From Melieria omissa (Eukaryota; Arthropoda; Insecta; Diptera; Ulidiidae): DNA of 64,000 nt. The stretch's first letter is position 1, and every line of letters starts with the position of its first letter. Location: NCBI GenBank assembly GCA_963971225.1, contig OZ020269.1, positions 38,523,264 to 38,587,263 of the forward strand. Direction: 5' to 3'. Of this stretch, positions 63,879 to 64,000 are shown one piece after another. The position numbers were made by a program, and so were the translations under genes. The notes beneath the pieces were generated by a model that was not told where the DNA came from, searched no databases, and saw only the letters and a list, made by a program, of their open reading frames with translations.

Positions 63879-64000
63879 CGTATGGAGAGACTTCAAAATA
63901 AGAGTGCGGCTTATGTCAAATTCAGAGTTAAGGCTTGATTACACGTAACGAGTCGAGTGACGAGACATCAAAATGGTACTAGGCCGAAAGAATTGGGATA

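Noticed and set aside
1..64000. CRISPR array, bacterial operon or riboswitch
   Set aside because: Introns, fly genes and eukaryotic TEs dominate; the short repeats lack regular repeat-spacer structure.

Overview
This is eukaryotic DNA, almost certainly from a fly (Diptera) and most likely an acalyptrate such as a tephritid. The reasons are the close relationship of its three host genes to Drosophila families, GT-AG introns, a gypsy-type errantivirus with an env gene, and a mariner and piggyBac/Harbinger/P-like transposon load typical of large fly genomes. The species is an inference; nothing in the window fixes it. Base composition is AT-rich and most of the 64 kb is transposable elements (TEs), many nested.

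Host genes: (1) a single-exon MED16 (Mediator tail subunit) at 5046-7367 (+); (2) a cytosolic non-specific dipeptidase (CNDP2/CG17337-like, M20 family) whose seven coding exons I could join from 33106 to 48058 (+), 479 codons plus stop, with a TE-filled 9.5-kb first intron and a fourth intron that is almost entirely one transposon; (3) the 3' two coding exons of an OCIA-domain protein (asrij/OCIAD-like) at 48199-48848 (-), convergent with the dipeptidase. Its 5' exons are not visible.

Layout: 1-2585, 5' part of a decayed Ty3/gypsy element (minus) with its LTR and tRNA-Leu primer site. 3269-7856, MED16 bracketed by two inverted copies of one MITE. 7998-10817, a P-like TIR element holding a second MITE that itself holds a LINE fragment and a third MITE. 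10828-16732, a decayed Tc1/mariner-type transposon, two TIR elements, a piggyBac MITE, and a Harbinger transposase remnant split by a three-deep stack of elements. 17-30 kb, dispersed repeats, a solo LTR with core promoter, SINE/tRNA-like heads, MITEs and a hAT C-terminus. 30633-31866, a second P-like copy without the nested insertions. 33-48 kb, the dipeptidase gene and its intronic elements. 49.6-51.8 kb, a 5'-truncated LINE inside piggyBac-like ends. 51975-59409, a young errantivirus (gag, pol, env on minus) flanked by a TACA target duplication. 59.6-63.9 kb, further TIR elements including a mariner carrying internal deletions.

The most useful features for follow-up are the repeated paralogous empty sites, which define element boundaries exactly, and a set of four short TIR families sharing a CATR start and 8-9 bp target duplications that resemble P-element ends.
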